This document shows, piece after piece, positions 24,743-33,837 of a stretch of 38,003 nt of DNA (position 1 is the first letter of the stretch; each line of letters opens with the position of its first letter). The notes under the pieces are model-generated. The model did no database searches. It was not told the DNA's origin and was given only the letters and a program-made list of their open reading frames with translations. Location: contig JAQBNZ010000087.1 of assembly GCA_028288285.1 (NCBI GenBank), forward strand, positions 1 through 38,003, in the 5' to 3' direction. The position numbers and the translations under genes are program-made. The DNA is from Mucilaginibacter sp. Its GTDB lineage: Bacteria > Bacteroidota > Bacteroidia > Sphingobacteriales > Sphingobacteriaceae.

Positions 24743-26167
24743 TTAAAGATTTACGCTATACCGTGTAGAAACTCTGAAGTAAGGATATTTTTGATCAACA
24801 TTATTATAATCTGCATAATATCCCCGTAAAATAAGATAGCCCGGCTCTACTGCTATTGAGAACTTTTTATTCGGAAAATACCTGAATTCGCTGTTTACGG
24901 TATGCAAAAAGTAATGTGATTTATTGCCGTTTATTGTTTGCAGCCAGCCACCGCGGTAATCAATACTGGCAAAGATCTTATCAGATATATTTAACCCGCC
25001 ACCGCCGTTAATACTTACGCCCGATGCATAATTATATCTGCGGCCGCGGTACATGTATTTATCAGGCACGGCGGCCAATATAACCGGGCCAAGGCCAAAT
25101 GTAGTATTCACGGTAAACATTTTAGTGATGTTATATTCTGATAACAGGTTGATTTTAACGCTTTGCCCACCGTAAAAAAATGCCTCATTCCTGATATAAT
25201 CATAATTGGCAGACAGGACGGCCAGGTGCTGCAGTTTCTCATTAGACTTTATTTCCCAGCCTATCAATGAGCCATACACGTTTACATTGTTTACCAGCGA
25301 GCTATCGTCACTGCCAAATTCGGCTGAGATATAAATATTGCTAAAAGGCGTTTCATAATCCTTGTAGCGGTTACCATAAAGCAATTTTACCCGCCCAAAC
25401 AAACCAAACTTACCATATTTAATAAAGCTTTTATTGTTGGCACTAAAGCTGCGTGTACCCAGGTCAAATTCAGCACTAATACTTGACGAATCGCGGTTGG
25501 TTTCGCTGTTATTAACCTTACCCCACTTACCATCAATAATGCGGTTAAGCCCGTTCATGGGGTTTATTAAAAAGCCTGCAACTTCGGTAAGTTGCCGTTT
25601 AAAACCCAGGGTGTGGTTATTTACCAGTTTGTTTGAAAGGCGGTAACTCATTTCGCCCAGTACTATACCGCCAAAGCTGGTGTTAACAAAATCATTAGGT
25701 GATGGCGGTCCCGCCTCGCCAAAGGTTTCCCACATATAACTGCCGACAACTGCCGCCGGAGCAGATTGCCAAAAGCTATAGCCATTGGTACGGAAAGCAC
25801 TGAAATATAGACTCCCCTGATATGGGTGGCCAAATTGGTTGGTTTGAAAGATATCTTTATCAAAGGTCCAATGAGAAGGACTAAGGTTATACTTTACGCT
25901 TTCACCTGTAATTCGTGCATAATCAACATTAGCAATAAAACGATTATAGTTCCAGGGAACTATCTGGGCTAAGCCTAATTGATAAGCCGCACGCCAAAAC
26001 TTTTTTTCTTTTGGCGGGAGGGGCCTTAAGTTAATTGCGGGGGCTGTTTTAACAGTGCTATCAACCAGTTTGGTTACGTCGCCCGCTGTTTGCGCGTTAA
26101 CTGATAATGGTGCATTAACTAAAATGCCGAATAATGTAATTGCAAGGGCCAGGTAAAGTAGTTTCAA
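24743..26167 (-). CDS. DUF3943 domain protein, probable outer membrane beta-barrel
   Basis: A 474-residue protein with a signal peptide (1-25, ending SVNAQ). The DUF3943 core (about residues 95-175) is clear: TNQFGHPYQGSLYFSAFRTN, FWQSAPAAVVGSYMWETFGE and FVNTSFGGIVLGEMSYR. The remaining 280 residues alternate polar and hydrophobic residues with many aromatic ends, as in an outer membrane beta-barrel. DUF3943 proteins are common in Bacteroidota and have no firm function. The gene is convergent with the kinase operon and has its own upstream region. Confidence 0.88.
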   Translation of the reverse strand: MKLLYLALAITLFGILVNAPLSVNAQTAGDVTKLVDSTVKTAPAINLRPLPPKEKKFWRAAYQLGLAQIVPWNYNRFIANVDYARITGESVKYNLSPSHWTFDKDIFQTNQFGHPYQGSLYFSAFRTNGYSFWQSAPAAVVGSYMWETFGEAGPPSPNDFVNTSFGGIVLGEMSYRLSNKLVNNHTLGFKRQLTEVAGFLINPMNGLNRIIDGKWGKVNNSETNRDSSSISAEFDLGTRSFSANNKSFIKYGKFGLFGRVKLLYGNRYKDYETPFSNIYISAEFGSDDSSLVNNVNVYGSLIGWEIKSNEKLQHLAVLSANYDYIRNEAFFYGGQSVKINLLSEYNITKMFTVNTTFGLGPVILAAVPDKYMYRGRRYNYASGVSINGGGGLNISDKIFASIDYRGGWLQTINGNKSHYFLHTVNSEFRYFPNKKFSIAVEPGYLILRGYYADYNNVDQKYPYFRVSTRYSVNL

Positions 26168-26536
26168 TACAGTTTATATAAAAGTGAGAAGGATCTTCAT
26201 TTATAAAATACACAACAGTATTACATGCTGTTGAAACTATGAACACTTATAATCACGAAAGGTTTAGAATTTCTTTTTAGGGGCTAAATATCTACATCGG
26301 TTAAAAAGGCAAGCCAAGTATAACCGCTTGACCATCTTGAGCTTGTGGACTACCAACTGCCAAAAATTCCCGACAAACACGTATTTAGCTTAAAAACATA
26401 CGTAATCGGCTTAAAAGAGCTTTTTGTCTATAACTATTGGGTGATGGTCTAATGTATTTTTTTACTGTAAATGATTGTTGTTCATTTGTTTAAGAAAACA
26501 AGCAAAAAAAATATTTACAATAAAGAAATTAAAGCC
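26168..26536. other. Intergenic region, divergent promoters
   Basis: About 369 nt between the DUF3943 gene and a small secreted protein gene. It has short inverted repeats (CAACAG/CTGTTG near 26214-26234; GTTTCAA/TTGAAAC at 26161-26167 and 26232-26238). A 42-codon open frame without a start (26324-26452) looks somewhat protein-like but cannot be supported as a gene. No exact -7 element seen. Confidence 0.5.
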
Positions 26537-26905
26537 ATGAAAAAGTCAATCACACTATTAGCGCTAATTTTAGCAGTAAGCACAGTTGCTTTTGCCCAGG
26601 CACCTGCTGATGATATTATTTCTATTATACCATCACCAAAGTCATTAAGTATTGGTGTTAGCATAGAGAACGAAGATGCAGGTAAATCTGTTGTTACATT
26701 TTATAATGAAGGTGATAATGAAGCCAATACCGCTATGTTTAAAGATAAGCTGGCCAGCAAAGGGACCGCAGCAAAAGCTTATTTATTAGACGAATTAGAA
26801 ACAGGCAACTATACTATGGAGGTTGCCAGTGACAAACAGGTAGTTAAAAAACGTATTCACGTGTATGATGAGGCCGGGAAGAAAACATATTTTATTTTCC
26901 AATAA
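26537..26905 (+). CDS. Small secreted protein, Ig-like fold suspected
   Basis: A 122-residue protein. The ATG at 26537 is chosen because it begins a clean signal peptide (MKKSITLLALILAVSTVAFAQ); the ATG at 26471 would add a 22-residue basic stretch in front of it. The mature part of about 100 residues has alternating short strands and ends with LLDELETGNYTMEVASDKQV and a VYDEAGKKTYFIF strand, a pattern like the beta-sandwich modules used as type IX secretion C-terminal signals. Here it is the whole protein, so it may be a free-standing domain. Not recognised as a named family; function unknown. Confidence 0.75.
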   Translation: MKKSITLLALILAVSTVAFAQAPADDIISIIPSPKSLSIGVSIENEDAGKSVVTFYNEGDNEANTAMFKDKLASKGTAAKAYLLDELETGNYTMEVASDKQVVKKRIHVYDEAGKKTYFIFQ

Positions 26906-26918
26906 TCAACAACCCTAT

Positions 26919-26957
26919 GCAAAAAACGGCCAGGCTGATAAGTCTGGCCGTTTTTTG
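26919..26957 (+). terminator. Terminator of small secreted protein gene
   Basis: A stem of about 13 bp, AAAAAACGGCCAG (26921-26933) with CTGGCCGTTTTTT (26944-26956), with a 10-nt loop and T-run. Confidence 0.9.
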
Positions 26958-27188
26958 CATTTTAACCACTTGGTTATCAATTATTTGCGCTAATAAATGA
27001 TTTATTAAATACTTTTTTCAAAAAATGCTGGTTTATGTTTAATAATAATTGTCGCATAAATAGCACAATTTCCTACCCAACTTTGCACTATTATCGGTCC
27101 AAAACTGTGTTTCATCGATACATGGTTTGTATTTTGCATTCAATTACTGAACTTTAAATTAAGAATTAGCTTAAGCTTAGAATATAAA

Positions 27189-28277
27189 ATGAAAAAACAC
27201 CTATTTAATGTACTTTGGAGTGTAGTCTTGTTAATGGTTGTTACCTCTTGCAAAAAACAAGGGGCAACCCCCTCTGGTACTACCAAAAGCCTGGCAACCC
27301 TGGGGCTATATCAATATTCATCAGGCACATCTAAACGTTTATTTATCCCGATTACAAAAGTTGGCACACAAACGGTTACCTATTATACGGTGTTTGATAC
27401 CGGCTCGTCTGGCTTAAGTTTAGATGCTACCGGCATTATACCGGCATCTATGATCACATCAAACGGCATTCAGGTAACCGGCGACTCGGTAAACGTGAAC
27501 GGAATAACAATTACTTCAAAAACATCAGTGATGAGTTATGGCGATGCTACCAACCTCACTAAACAGTACGGTAATGTGGCTTATGCTACCTTTACTATAG
27601 GCGATGCTAATGGAAATATCATTACTAAGCGCATCCCTTTCTTTTTGTATTACAAAGTGATGAATGCTGTTACCAACACCCAGTTACCTGCCCACTCGGT
27701 AGATATTATGGGTGTAGGCCCTGGCACAAGTTATGCCAGTACATTAATTGCCAGTCCGCTTAGTTATTTTGATGTGGGCGCAAATCTTACGCAGGGTTTT
27801 AGGCTGGCTACTCTTAATGCTTCCAGCTTTACTTCTGCAGGTAATTATGTTGGGGGTTTGCTTTCTATTGGCTTAACGCCAACGGATAAGGCCTCTTCAA
27901 CAGGATTTATTATGCATCCGCTTTCATACTCTATATCCGGCGGCTACTCGCCCAATATACCGGCAACTATTACTTATAACAATACCAGTACATCGGCACA
28001 GGTGTTATTTGACACTGGTAACCCATCGCAAACTATTATTGAAAATCCTAAAGAAACCAATGCTATTGGTAACTTACCGGCAAACTCTACAGTAAAGGTT
28101 GTTACCAATATGGGCTTTACCTATACTTATACCACCACAAGTACTGCAAACTTAACTACCATACAAAACCCCAATAATACAAATGATTACCGCACTATAT
28201 TCAGCCTTGATTTTTTCATCAATAATGAATATTTAACGGATTATACAAATCATGAAATAGGTTTAAAAAATAAATAA
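27189..28277 (+). CDS. Lipoprotein with pepsin-like aspartic protease motifs
   Basis: A 362-residue protein with a lipoprotein signal (residues 1-20; Cys21 in VTSC). The mature part carries two aspartic protease active-site motifs: YYTVFDTGSSGLSL (Asp70) and QVLFDTGNPSQTII (Asp275). Between them are other pepsin hallmarks: MSYGDAT near 115-121, at the position of the flap Tyr-Gly, and VDIMGVGPGT (171-180), matching the DGILGLG segment after the flap. The distance between the two Asp residues (205) suits a bilobal A1-type fold. True A1 pepsins are rare in bacteria. The overall assignment rests on motifs and spacing only. No partner gene is adjacent. Confidence 0.7.
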   Translation: MKKHLFNVLWSVVLLMVVTSCKKQGATPSGTTKSLATLGLYQYSSGTSKRLFIPITKVGTQTVTYYTVFDTGSSGLSLDATGIIPASMITSNGIQVTGDSVNVNGITITSKTSVMSYGDATNLTKQYGNVAYATFTIGDANGNIITKRIPFFLYYKVMNAVTNTQLPAHSVDIMGVGPGTSYASTLIASPLSYFDVGANLTQGFRLATLNASSFTSAGNYVGGLLSIGLTPTDKASSTGFIMHPLSYSISGGYSPNIPATITYNNTSTSAQVLFDTGNPSQTIIENPKETNAIGNLPANSTVKVVTNMGFTYTYTTTSTANLTTIQNPNNTNDYRTIFSLDFFINNEYLTDYTNHEIGLKNK

Positions 28278-28310
28278 CAGATCTTTTCTGATAAGCAAAG
28301 CTCAGTAAAT

Positions 28311-28346
28311 AATACAGCGTGAATAATTGAGCGCTGTATTTTTTTG
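28311..28346 (+). terminator. Terminator of pepsin-like lipoprotein gene
   Basis: A perfect 9-bp stem, AATACAGCG (28311-28319) with CGCTGTATT (28332-28340), followed by T residues. Confidence 0.85.
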
Positions 28347-28641
28347 CATAAAAAAAGCCTCTTAAAAAAGAAGCTAATTTCCATAGGTAGATGGTATATA
28401 CAAATCAGGCACTAAAGCCTGGAAATGGCGGTTGGTTTGCAGGGTGATTGCTTAAAAAGCGCACATTAGCTTTCAAATTATTATATTCTACACGCAATAA
28501 AGCTTTTATAGATGTTTCTATATTTTTGATTGGCTGGTTTATATTGGTATATACTATTTTCATAATAATATATAAACCAATATCGTGCCAAAGAAATTTT
28601 TTTAACTTACAATTATATATTTTTTGTTTTGTTAGTGTTCC

Positions 28642-28660
28642 GTTCCGCTGAAAGCGGAAC
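28642..28660. repeat. Compact hairpin GTTCCGCT-GAA-AGCGGAAC
   Basis: A perfect 8-bp stem with a 3-nt GAA loop, 24 nt downstream of the glycosyltransferase stop on the minus strand. Without a good T-run on the minus strand, it may be a weak terminator, an mRNA-end stabiliser or a small palindromic repeat. Confidence 0.5.
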
Positions 28661-28683
28661 AGAGCGGGGTTGTATTATTAATT

Positions 28684-29820
28684 CTATGATCTTCCCTTTA
28701 ACATTGCCAATGAATAAAATGTATCGCGCCAATAAATGCCGCCCTGTTTAAGTGTTAACCATGCACCGCGCCCAACAACATAAATAATTAAAATACTTGC
28801 AAATGGAATAACAAGTGCATGCCACCACTTATTTGGCAGTGCCGGGTTAAGCATATATATAATCTGGAATAGCAGTATTAAAGCAGCCATTAAACGGATG
28901 GTAAGAGTACCGAATATTAACATTAATGGTACCGGTAAGCTGAAAAGAATGAATGTAATTATCATGGCTACAACAGTTCGGGTTAAATTATATTCGGTAA
29001 CGGCAAAAGTGTTTTTCATTAAACCATTTATAAATTGGCTGATGCTTTTGTACCACTCCAGGCAAATGTAATGCTCACCGGATAGGGCATCAGAGCGTAA
29101 GCCATGTTTTTTTACCATATAGCCCAGTTTCAAATCATCATCAGGTCGTAGCCTTATTGCTTCATGAGTGCCTATTTTTTTATAAGCAGTGCGATTGATC
29201 AAATTAAAAGCACCTATACCTATGAATGCGCTTGATTTTGGGTTACTAACATCCCAGGGCCTAAATTGCAGCAGCATCATTAAAGTAAAAGTGCCCAGCA
29301 TACCATTCAATGCTTGTGAACGTGATATCACATGCGGCAACACACATAAATGATCGAGCTTATTTTTAACGAAGTAACTTAATGCTTTGCTCACAGCATC
29401 CGGATGAAATTCTACATCAGCATCTGTAAATAACAACCATTCTTCGGTGCTTGATAAATATCCCTGGTATAAGGCGTTATTTTTTCCCAGCCATCCATCT
29501 GGCAAGGTAGTAATAGTTGTTACTGTTAATAGAGGGTATTGTGAAGCAAATTCCTCCAAAATTTCAGCAGTGGAGTCTGTAGAGCGGTCATTCACTACAA
29601 TAATGCGGTAGTTTCGATAGTTAATATTACAAACGCTGTACAGCGCTTTTTCCAGATCATCTTCCTCGTTTCGTACTGCTATAATTATAGCCAATGCAGA
29701 CTGGTCATTAATAATTGGCTGTTCGCTCAATGATTTTATCTGTCTGGTTTTAATCAGTAAGTAAATAACAAGTAATATCCACCAGGTGGTCATGAATATA
29801 CTGTAGCAGAGAAATGCCAT
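28684..29820 (-). CDS. Family 2 glycosyltransferase, membrane-bound
   Basis: A 378-residue enzyme with an N-terminal membrane helix (about 5-24), a GT2 catalytic domain (about 42-270) and three or four C-terminal membrane helices (about 280-365). Active-site landmarks are AIIIAVRNEED (44-54), VVNDRSTDST (75-84), the metal-binding DAD at 133-135, and RPDDDLKLGYM after residue 220. LPDGWLGKNNALYQG (106-120) is typical of the subgroup with carotenoid glycosyltransferases (CrtQ type) and hopanoid-linked HpnB. It probably adds a sugar to a lipid or polyisoprenoid carrier. It follows the BamA-like gene by 74 nt on the same strand, so the two may share a transcript. Confidence 0.9.
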   Translation of the reverse strand: MAFLCYSIFMTTWWILLVIYLLIKTRQIKSLSEQPIINDQSALAIIIAVRNEEDDLEKALYSVCNINYRNYRIIVVNDRSTDSTAEILEEFASQYPLLTVTTITTLPDGWLGKNNALYQGYLSSTEEWLLFTDADVEFHPDAVSKALSYFVKNKLDHLCVLPHVISRSQALNGMLGTFTLMMLLQFRPWDVSNPKSSAFIGIGAFNLINRTAYKKIGTHEAIRLRPDDDLKLGYMVKKHGLRSDALSGEHYICLEWYKSISQFINGLMKNTFAVTEYNLTRTVVAMIITFILFSLPVPLMLIFGTLTIRLMAALILLFQIIYMLNPALPNKWWHALVIPFASILIIYVVGRGAWLTLKQGGIYWRDTFYSLAMLKGRS

Positions 29821-29894
29821 AGCAGTTTAGGGTTTCCTAAAGATGAGTAAAAAAAATGGGAAACTCTTTTATTAAGAGGGAATAATAACCGATA

Positions 29895-32462
29895 TTAAAA
29901 GTTATAACCAATTGATAGATAGCTGATAGAGCCTTCTTTTGAATATCCTCTGGAAAACTGAACCGAAATAAGATCTGCCGGGATAAGGAAAACTCCGAAA
30001 CCATAACCATCATGCCATTGAGAAGATGATTCATTTGGCGACCACACCCGGCCAACATCATTAAAACCCAATATGCCTATTGATCCGGGGAATAGGTAAG
30101 AGTTAAAGTCGAGCACTTTTAAACGAAGCTCCAGGTCATTATAAGCCATTGTTTTGCCTGTAAACCGCCATGTATGGAAACCGCGCAAAGTATGTAAGCC
30201 ACCCAGTTTTAATTGCTGGTAATAGGTGGCATTGCCTATAGTAGTGCCTAAGCCTGTTCTATTTGATACTGTGAACACTGAATCTTTATCCGGATTTAAG
30301 TAAAAATTAAATTCAGAAACGATCTGCCCAAAACGGTCGTTGCCATTGTTAAGTTGTTGCAGGCCCTTTATAGTAGTATGCCAGTAAATCCCCTTTGTTG
30401 GCCTGTTTGCGTTATCACGTGTATCCAAATCAGTACCGGCAACTAACCCGGTGTAGTATCGGGATGCGAAAACATTCTCCTGGGGGTTTGCAGAGTTATA
30501 AGTGTTTAAAAACTTAAGCTGGTTATTTTTTTGCTCGCTGTTGTAGTACTGGGTTGCCACACCTGCGTTTACTTTAAAGTTGCCATAAGTATGGGTAAGC
30601 TTTATATCAGCATTTACCAGGTTATAACGGTTACGGTAAAAACCTATTTCCCTGCTGCCTTTATCTGCAAACCGGGTTTCGTTGCCTATCCCAAAAAAAT
30701 TGTTTACACTATTGGGGCCTCTTGAAACTATGTTGATGCTGAGGTCGTTATTGCCAATAGCTTTTTTGTAGTCGCCTTCATAAGTTATCAGGTAAGAATG
30801 GCGTACAAAGGAATAATCTACCAATAACTTATGCCGGGAAGCATAAGGCTCTTTTCGAAAACCGTGTTTGGTATAAGAAAAACCACCTACTATTGAAAAG
30901 CCATAATCGTTATTATAATGTCCCAGTATAATCGGTTCAAAGCGGTTGAACCGGTAATTATTTTTATCATAATCATTAACAGTTGTGTCTTTTGATAAAC
31001 GCAACTTTGCGGCGGAACTTTCTGGTAGTATGTTCTTTTTATCCAACCGGTCATATATATACAGGTTGCCTTTGTTGTTCACTGCCGGGGCAACCATAAA
31101 GGTATCAACGCCGTCTCCGCCTATCATCCGCACTTTTATTGGAGATTTTCCATCGCCTGTTACATTAAACACATCTTTGCCATCAAAGCCATATAATCTA
31201 ATTTCCTTTGTAACACCCGGATCAAAACTGCGGTTGTAAACCACCTGTGCTATGCTGTCTTCTTTAGTGATTTTATTTATGGTGACCTTTACCTGCCCGT
31301 TAGCTTTTTCCCTTATGTTGATGCTCTCTTTCTTGTCAGACATAGGTATCTCTACTATTTGCGACAAAAATCTGTAATACTCAATTCCCTGCGTGGTCAT
31401 GTTATCTCTGCGGGCCTTAATAATGCTGATAAGTTGTGGGGCAGATATTTTGTAAATATCAGCAGGCATCCTTTTAAAGGCATTTTCTATTACCTGGTTT
31501 GTAAGGTGGGCTTGCACATATGCAATTTGTTCTTTCCAATCGGCTTCGCTTAACTGGTTTAGAAAGTACCGGTCAAAATATTGTCCGTTCAGGTTCCATG
31601 CTTTAATGTCTCTTATATTATTACTAAAGGGCTGAAATTTTGCTTTTAACCACTGGTGCGATACTATCCATGGAAATACGCCCGAAGTTTTATAATACAC
31701 CTGGTCGCGGTCGCGCGGGATAGGGGTGTAAAGGGTGCTTTTCCCTTTCTTGTCTTTATCCCAGCGCCATTGGTCGTCATGCCGGTCCCAATCGCCAATG
31801 ATCATGTCAAGCAAGCGGGCTCTCAGCACCATTTTATCATCAAACCGTACATCGTTATCACCCTTAAGCTTTGCCTGAACTTTTGTTGTGTTATCCGTTT
31901 TGTCAGATTCAAGCGGCTCGCGCTCTTCAAACAGGAACACACCATTTGCAAAACTTTTACGGTTTTCGCCAAGGGCGGGATCATCGGGCACATAAACAAT
32001 CTCCGGGTTTGAATGCAGTATATTCAAAGCCTCGGCCATTGGCGGTACAGTTAAGGCAGCGAACGGATTGGCGGTAGATACCTGGTCCTGTAAAATATCT
32101 TTAGTTACAGTTTTACGAAGCTTGGGAGGTAACTTTCTCTCTGGGTATTTTTGTACTGTGCGCAGCACCCATTCCTGCCCGGATGGGTCACGCAGCCTAA
32201 GCGATTTGGTTTGCAAGCCGCCACCTGTTTGTAAAATGGTTAAACCGCCTTTTTCTTTTTGAAAATGGAATATTCTGATCATTACAGGTACAGCCCAAAG
32301 TTTGCGGTAATTTTCGCCAAACAGCGTTCTGTGTAATTTGCCTACCTTATCATACTCAGGTGCAACGGCTATGGTTATGCTATCATTTTTAATATTTTGT
32401 GCACGCGCATAAAAGCCCGCACACAGGAAAATATATGTAAATATGATAGCTATGTGCTTCAT
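29895..32462 (-). CDS. BamA/TamA-family outer membrane protein with kinase-like N-terminal region
   Basis: An 855-residue protein with a signal peptide (1-22). The C-terminal part (about 480-855) is an Omp85-type barrel: YYQQLKLGGLHTLRGFHTWR is the typical barrel segment, and the chain ends in Phe (SIGYNF), as outer membrane barrels do. The N-terminal 450 residues are not POTRA-like. They contain QEWVLRTVQKYPERKLPP (96-113), LLDMIIGDWDRHDDQWRW (217-234) and PIPRDRDQ (247-254), an order recalling the N-lobe, catalytic loop and metal-binding Asp of atypical kinases (HipA, FAM20C, CotH). This family of BamA-like proteins is common in Bacteroidota, but no function is known to me. Confidence 0.85.
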   Translation of the reverse strand: MKHIAIIFTYIFLCAGFYARAQNIKNDSITIAVAPEYDKVGKLHRTLFGENYRKLWAVPVMIRIFHFQKEKGGLTILQTGGGLQTKSLRLRDPSGQEWVLRTVQKYPERKLPPKLRKTVTKDILQDQVSTANPFAALTVPPMAEALNILHSNPEIVYVPDDPALGENRKSFANGVFLFEEREPLESDKTDNTTKVQAKLKGDNDVRFDDKMVLRARLLDMIIGDWDRHDDQWRWDKDKKGKSTLYTPIPRDRDQVYYKTSGVFPWIVSHQWLKAKFQPFSNNIRDIKAWNLNGQYFDRYFLNQLSEADWKEQIAYVQAHLTNQVIENAFKRMPADIYKISAPQLISIIKARRDNMTTQGIEYYRFLSQIVEIPMSDKKESINIREKANGQVKVTINKITKEDSIAQVVYNRSFDPGVTKEIRLYGFDGKDVFNVTGDGKSPIKVRMIGGDGVDTFMVAPAVNNKGNLYIYDRLDKKNILPESSAAKLRLSKDTTVNDYDKNNYRFNRFEPIILGHYNNDYGFSIVGGFSYTKHGFRKEPYASRHKLLVDYSFVRHSYLITYEGDYKKAIGNNDLSINIVSRGPNSVNNFFGIGNETRFADKGSREIGFYRNRYNLVNADIKLTHTYGNFKVNAGVATQYYNSEQKNNQLKFLNTYNSANPQENVFASRYYTGLVAGTDLDTRDNANRPTKGIYWHTTIKGLQQLNNGNDRFGQIVSEFNFYLNPDKDSVFTVSNRTGLGTTIGNATYYQQLKLGGLHTLRGFHTWRFTGKTMAYNDLELRLKVLDFNSYLFPGSIGILGFNDVGRVWSPNESSSQWHDGYGFGVFLIPADLISVQFSRGYSKEGSISYLSIGYNF

Positions 32463-32615
32463 TAAATTGTGAGTGGTTATTAGCAGATTTAAAGACGTTT
32501 TTTACTCGTATTGCAATGACTCTGTTTTATTGTTTTAAGTTACAATAACTTACTCGAAAAAAGATTTCGTTTGATGAAATATTTAAATTGAGGCTATTAT
32601 CAAGTATGGCCTCAA

Positions 32616-33554
32616 TTACATAAAGCTATCGGTCTCGCGGTAAGCCTTAATTAAGGCCAGTTCGCCTTCTTTTCCTTTGCCAGCTGTGCCATGTTCCATA
32701 CCCATTACACCCTTGTAGCCTTTGTTGTAAATGTGCTTAAATATGTTCTTGTAGTTCATTTCGCCGGTGCCGGGTTCATTGCGACCGGGGTTGTCGCCTA
32801 TTTGGTAGTACCCAATTTCATCAATAACCAAATCAAGGGTAGGAATAATGTTGCCTTGATTGCGCTGTACGTGATACATATCATACAAAAGCTTGCATGA
32901 CGGGCTACCCACTGCCTTGCAAATTGCATAAGCCTGGTCGGGAGTGCGCAGGAACAGGTTAGGGTTATCACTTAGCGGCTCTAATACCATGATAATGCCA
33001 TGTGGCTCCAATATTGCAGTGCCTTTCTTTAAAGCTTCTATCACATTGCCGGTTTGAACGCCAATAGGTAATTTCCGCTCAAAATCGCCGGGGACTACCG
33101 TTACCAGTTTGCTGTTAATACGCTTAGCTACCTCAACGGCCTGTTTGCATGATGCAATAAACTTTTCTACCTGGTCTGTATTGCCTGATGCCAGCATGTT
33201 ACTATCATTCCCAAGGCCCGGTTGCACAAATACACCCATAGCCATGCCCAGTTTTGCCAGTGTATCACCTATCTTTTTTTGCTGTTCTACCGGGCGGCCA
33301 GACATGCCATTATCTTCAATAGCACGAAATCCCTGTTCATAAGCAAACTTTATCTGGTCAATAAAATCATCGCCTGCGTGGTTTTTAAACATGCCGTCAT
33401 GAATTCCATAGTTCATGTTAAAGGGTTTACCGGCAATGGCAGCTACCCCTGCTGGTTCGGCACACCCAGTAAGCGTAGCAGCTTTTAAAGCACCTGCAGT
33501 AAATAATGATGTACCTGCAAGTACTGAGCTTTGAACAAAGTTTCTGCGTTTCAT
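32616..33554 (-). CDS. TIM-barrel sugar isomerase/epimerase-like protein, Tat-type export signal
   Basis: A 312-residue protein of the xylose isomerase-like TIM barrel superfamily, close to hydroxypyruvate isomerase-type proteins. Signs are FKFAYEQGFRAIEDNGM-like early barrel segments (about 68-84), VLEPLSDNPNLFLRTPDQAY (about 205-224), LLYDMYHVQRNQGN (about 234-247), IGDNPGRNEPGTGEMNY with metal-binding His/Glu positions, and GVMGMEHG near the end. The start MKRRNFVQSSVLAGTSL is a twin-arginine-type signal, followed by LTGC (28-31), which could be a lipobox. It is divergent from an MFS transporter, which suggests shared handling of a sugar or sugar acid. Confidence 0.87.
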   Translation of the reverse strand: MKRRNFVQSSVLAGTSLFTAGALKAATLTGCAEPAGVAAIAGKPFNMNYGIHDGMFKNHAGDDFIDQIKFAYEQGFRAIEDNGMSGRPVEQQKKIGDTLAKLGMAMGVFVQPGLGNDSNMLASGNTDQVEKFIASCKQAVEVAKRINSKLVTVVPGDFERKLPIGVQTGNVIEALKKGTAILEPHGIIMVLEPLSDNPNLFLRTPDQAYAICKAVGSPSCKLLYDMYHVQRNQGNIIPTLDLVIDEIGYYQIGDNPGRNEPGTGEMNYKNIFKHIYNKGYKGVMGMEHGTAGKGKEGELALIKAYRETDSFM

Positions 33555-33618
33555 AGGATTGGTTTATTTGGAGAAGCAAGATAAGTTTAATGAAGATATA
33601 TTCATATTAAAAACAGAT

Positions 33619-33626
33619 CAAATTTA
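33619..33626 (-). promoter_or_regulatory. -7 promoter element of isomerase gene
   Basis: On the minus strand TAAATTTG, an exact TAnnTTTG match, lies about 65 nt before the isomerase ATG. No clear -33 element. Confidence 0.4.
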
Positions 33627-33837
33627 AGAGCATAGCCTTTTGAATTTTAGTGACAGGAAAGGAGGTAGACGTTTTGTATTAAAAAATACTTTAAGCAATT
33701 ATGTTAAAGTGATATTAAATATTAAAATTAATAATAAATTGCTATGCCATTTATGCTAAGCAAGCTAATTACCAATTATTTGTTTGCAATTATTTAGCTA
33801 TGTTGTGAATTATAAACCAATTTAAACCTAAAATAAA

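Larger units (their letters stand above)
28278..28683. other. Intergenic region with several hairpins
   Basis: About 406 nt between the convergent lipoprotein and glycosyltransferase genes. It contains the terminator at 28311-28346, an AT-rich inverted repeat (TGGTTTATAT 28535-28544 with ATATAAACCA 28570-28579) and a compact GC-rich hairpin at 28642-28660. A 67-codon frame at 28448-28651 starts with TTG, crosses the inverted repeat, and is not credible as a gene. Confidence 0.65.

Noticed and set aside
26324..26452. 42-codon open frame ending VYNYWVMV, protein-like composition
   Set aside because: No start codon, a stop immediately upstream, no recognisable family; such a length occurs by chance in AT-rich DNA. 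Could be a gene remnant but cannot be supported.
28448..28651. 67-codon + strand frame
   Set aside because: TTG start, extreme Phe/Ile content from AT-rich DNA, and an internal inverted repeat; no family resemblance.
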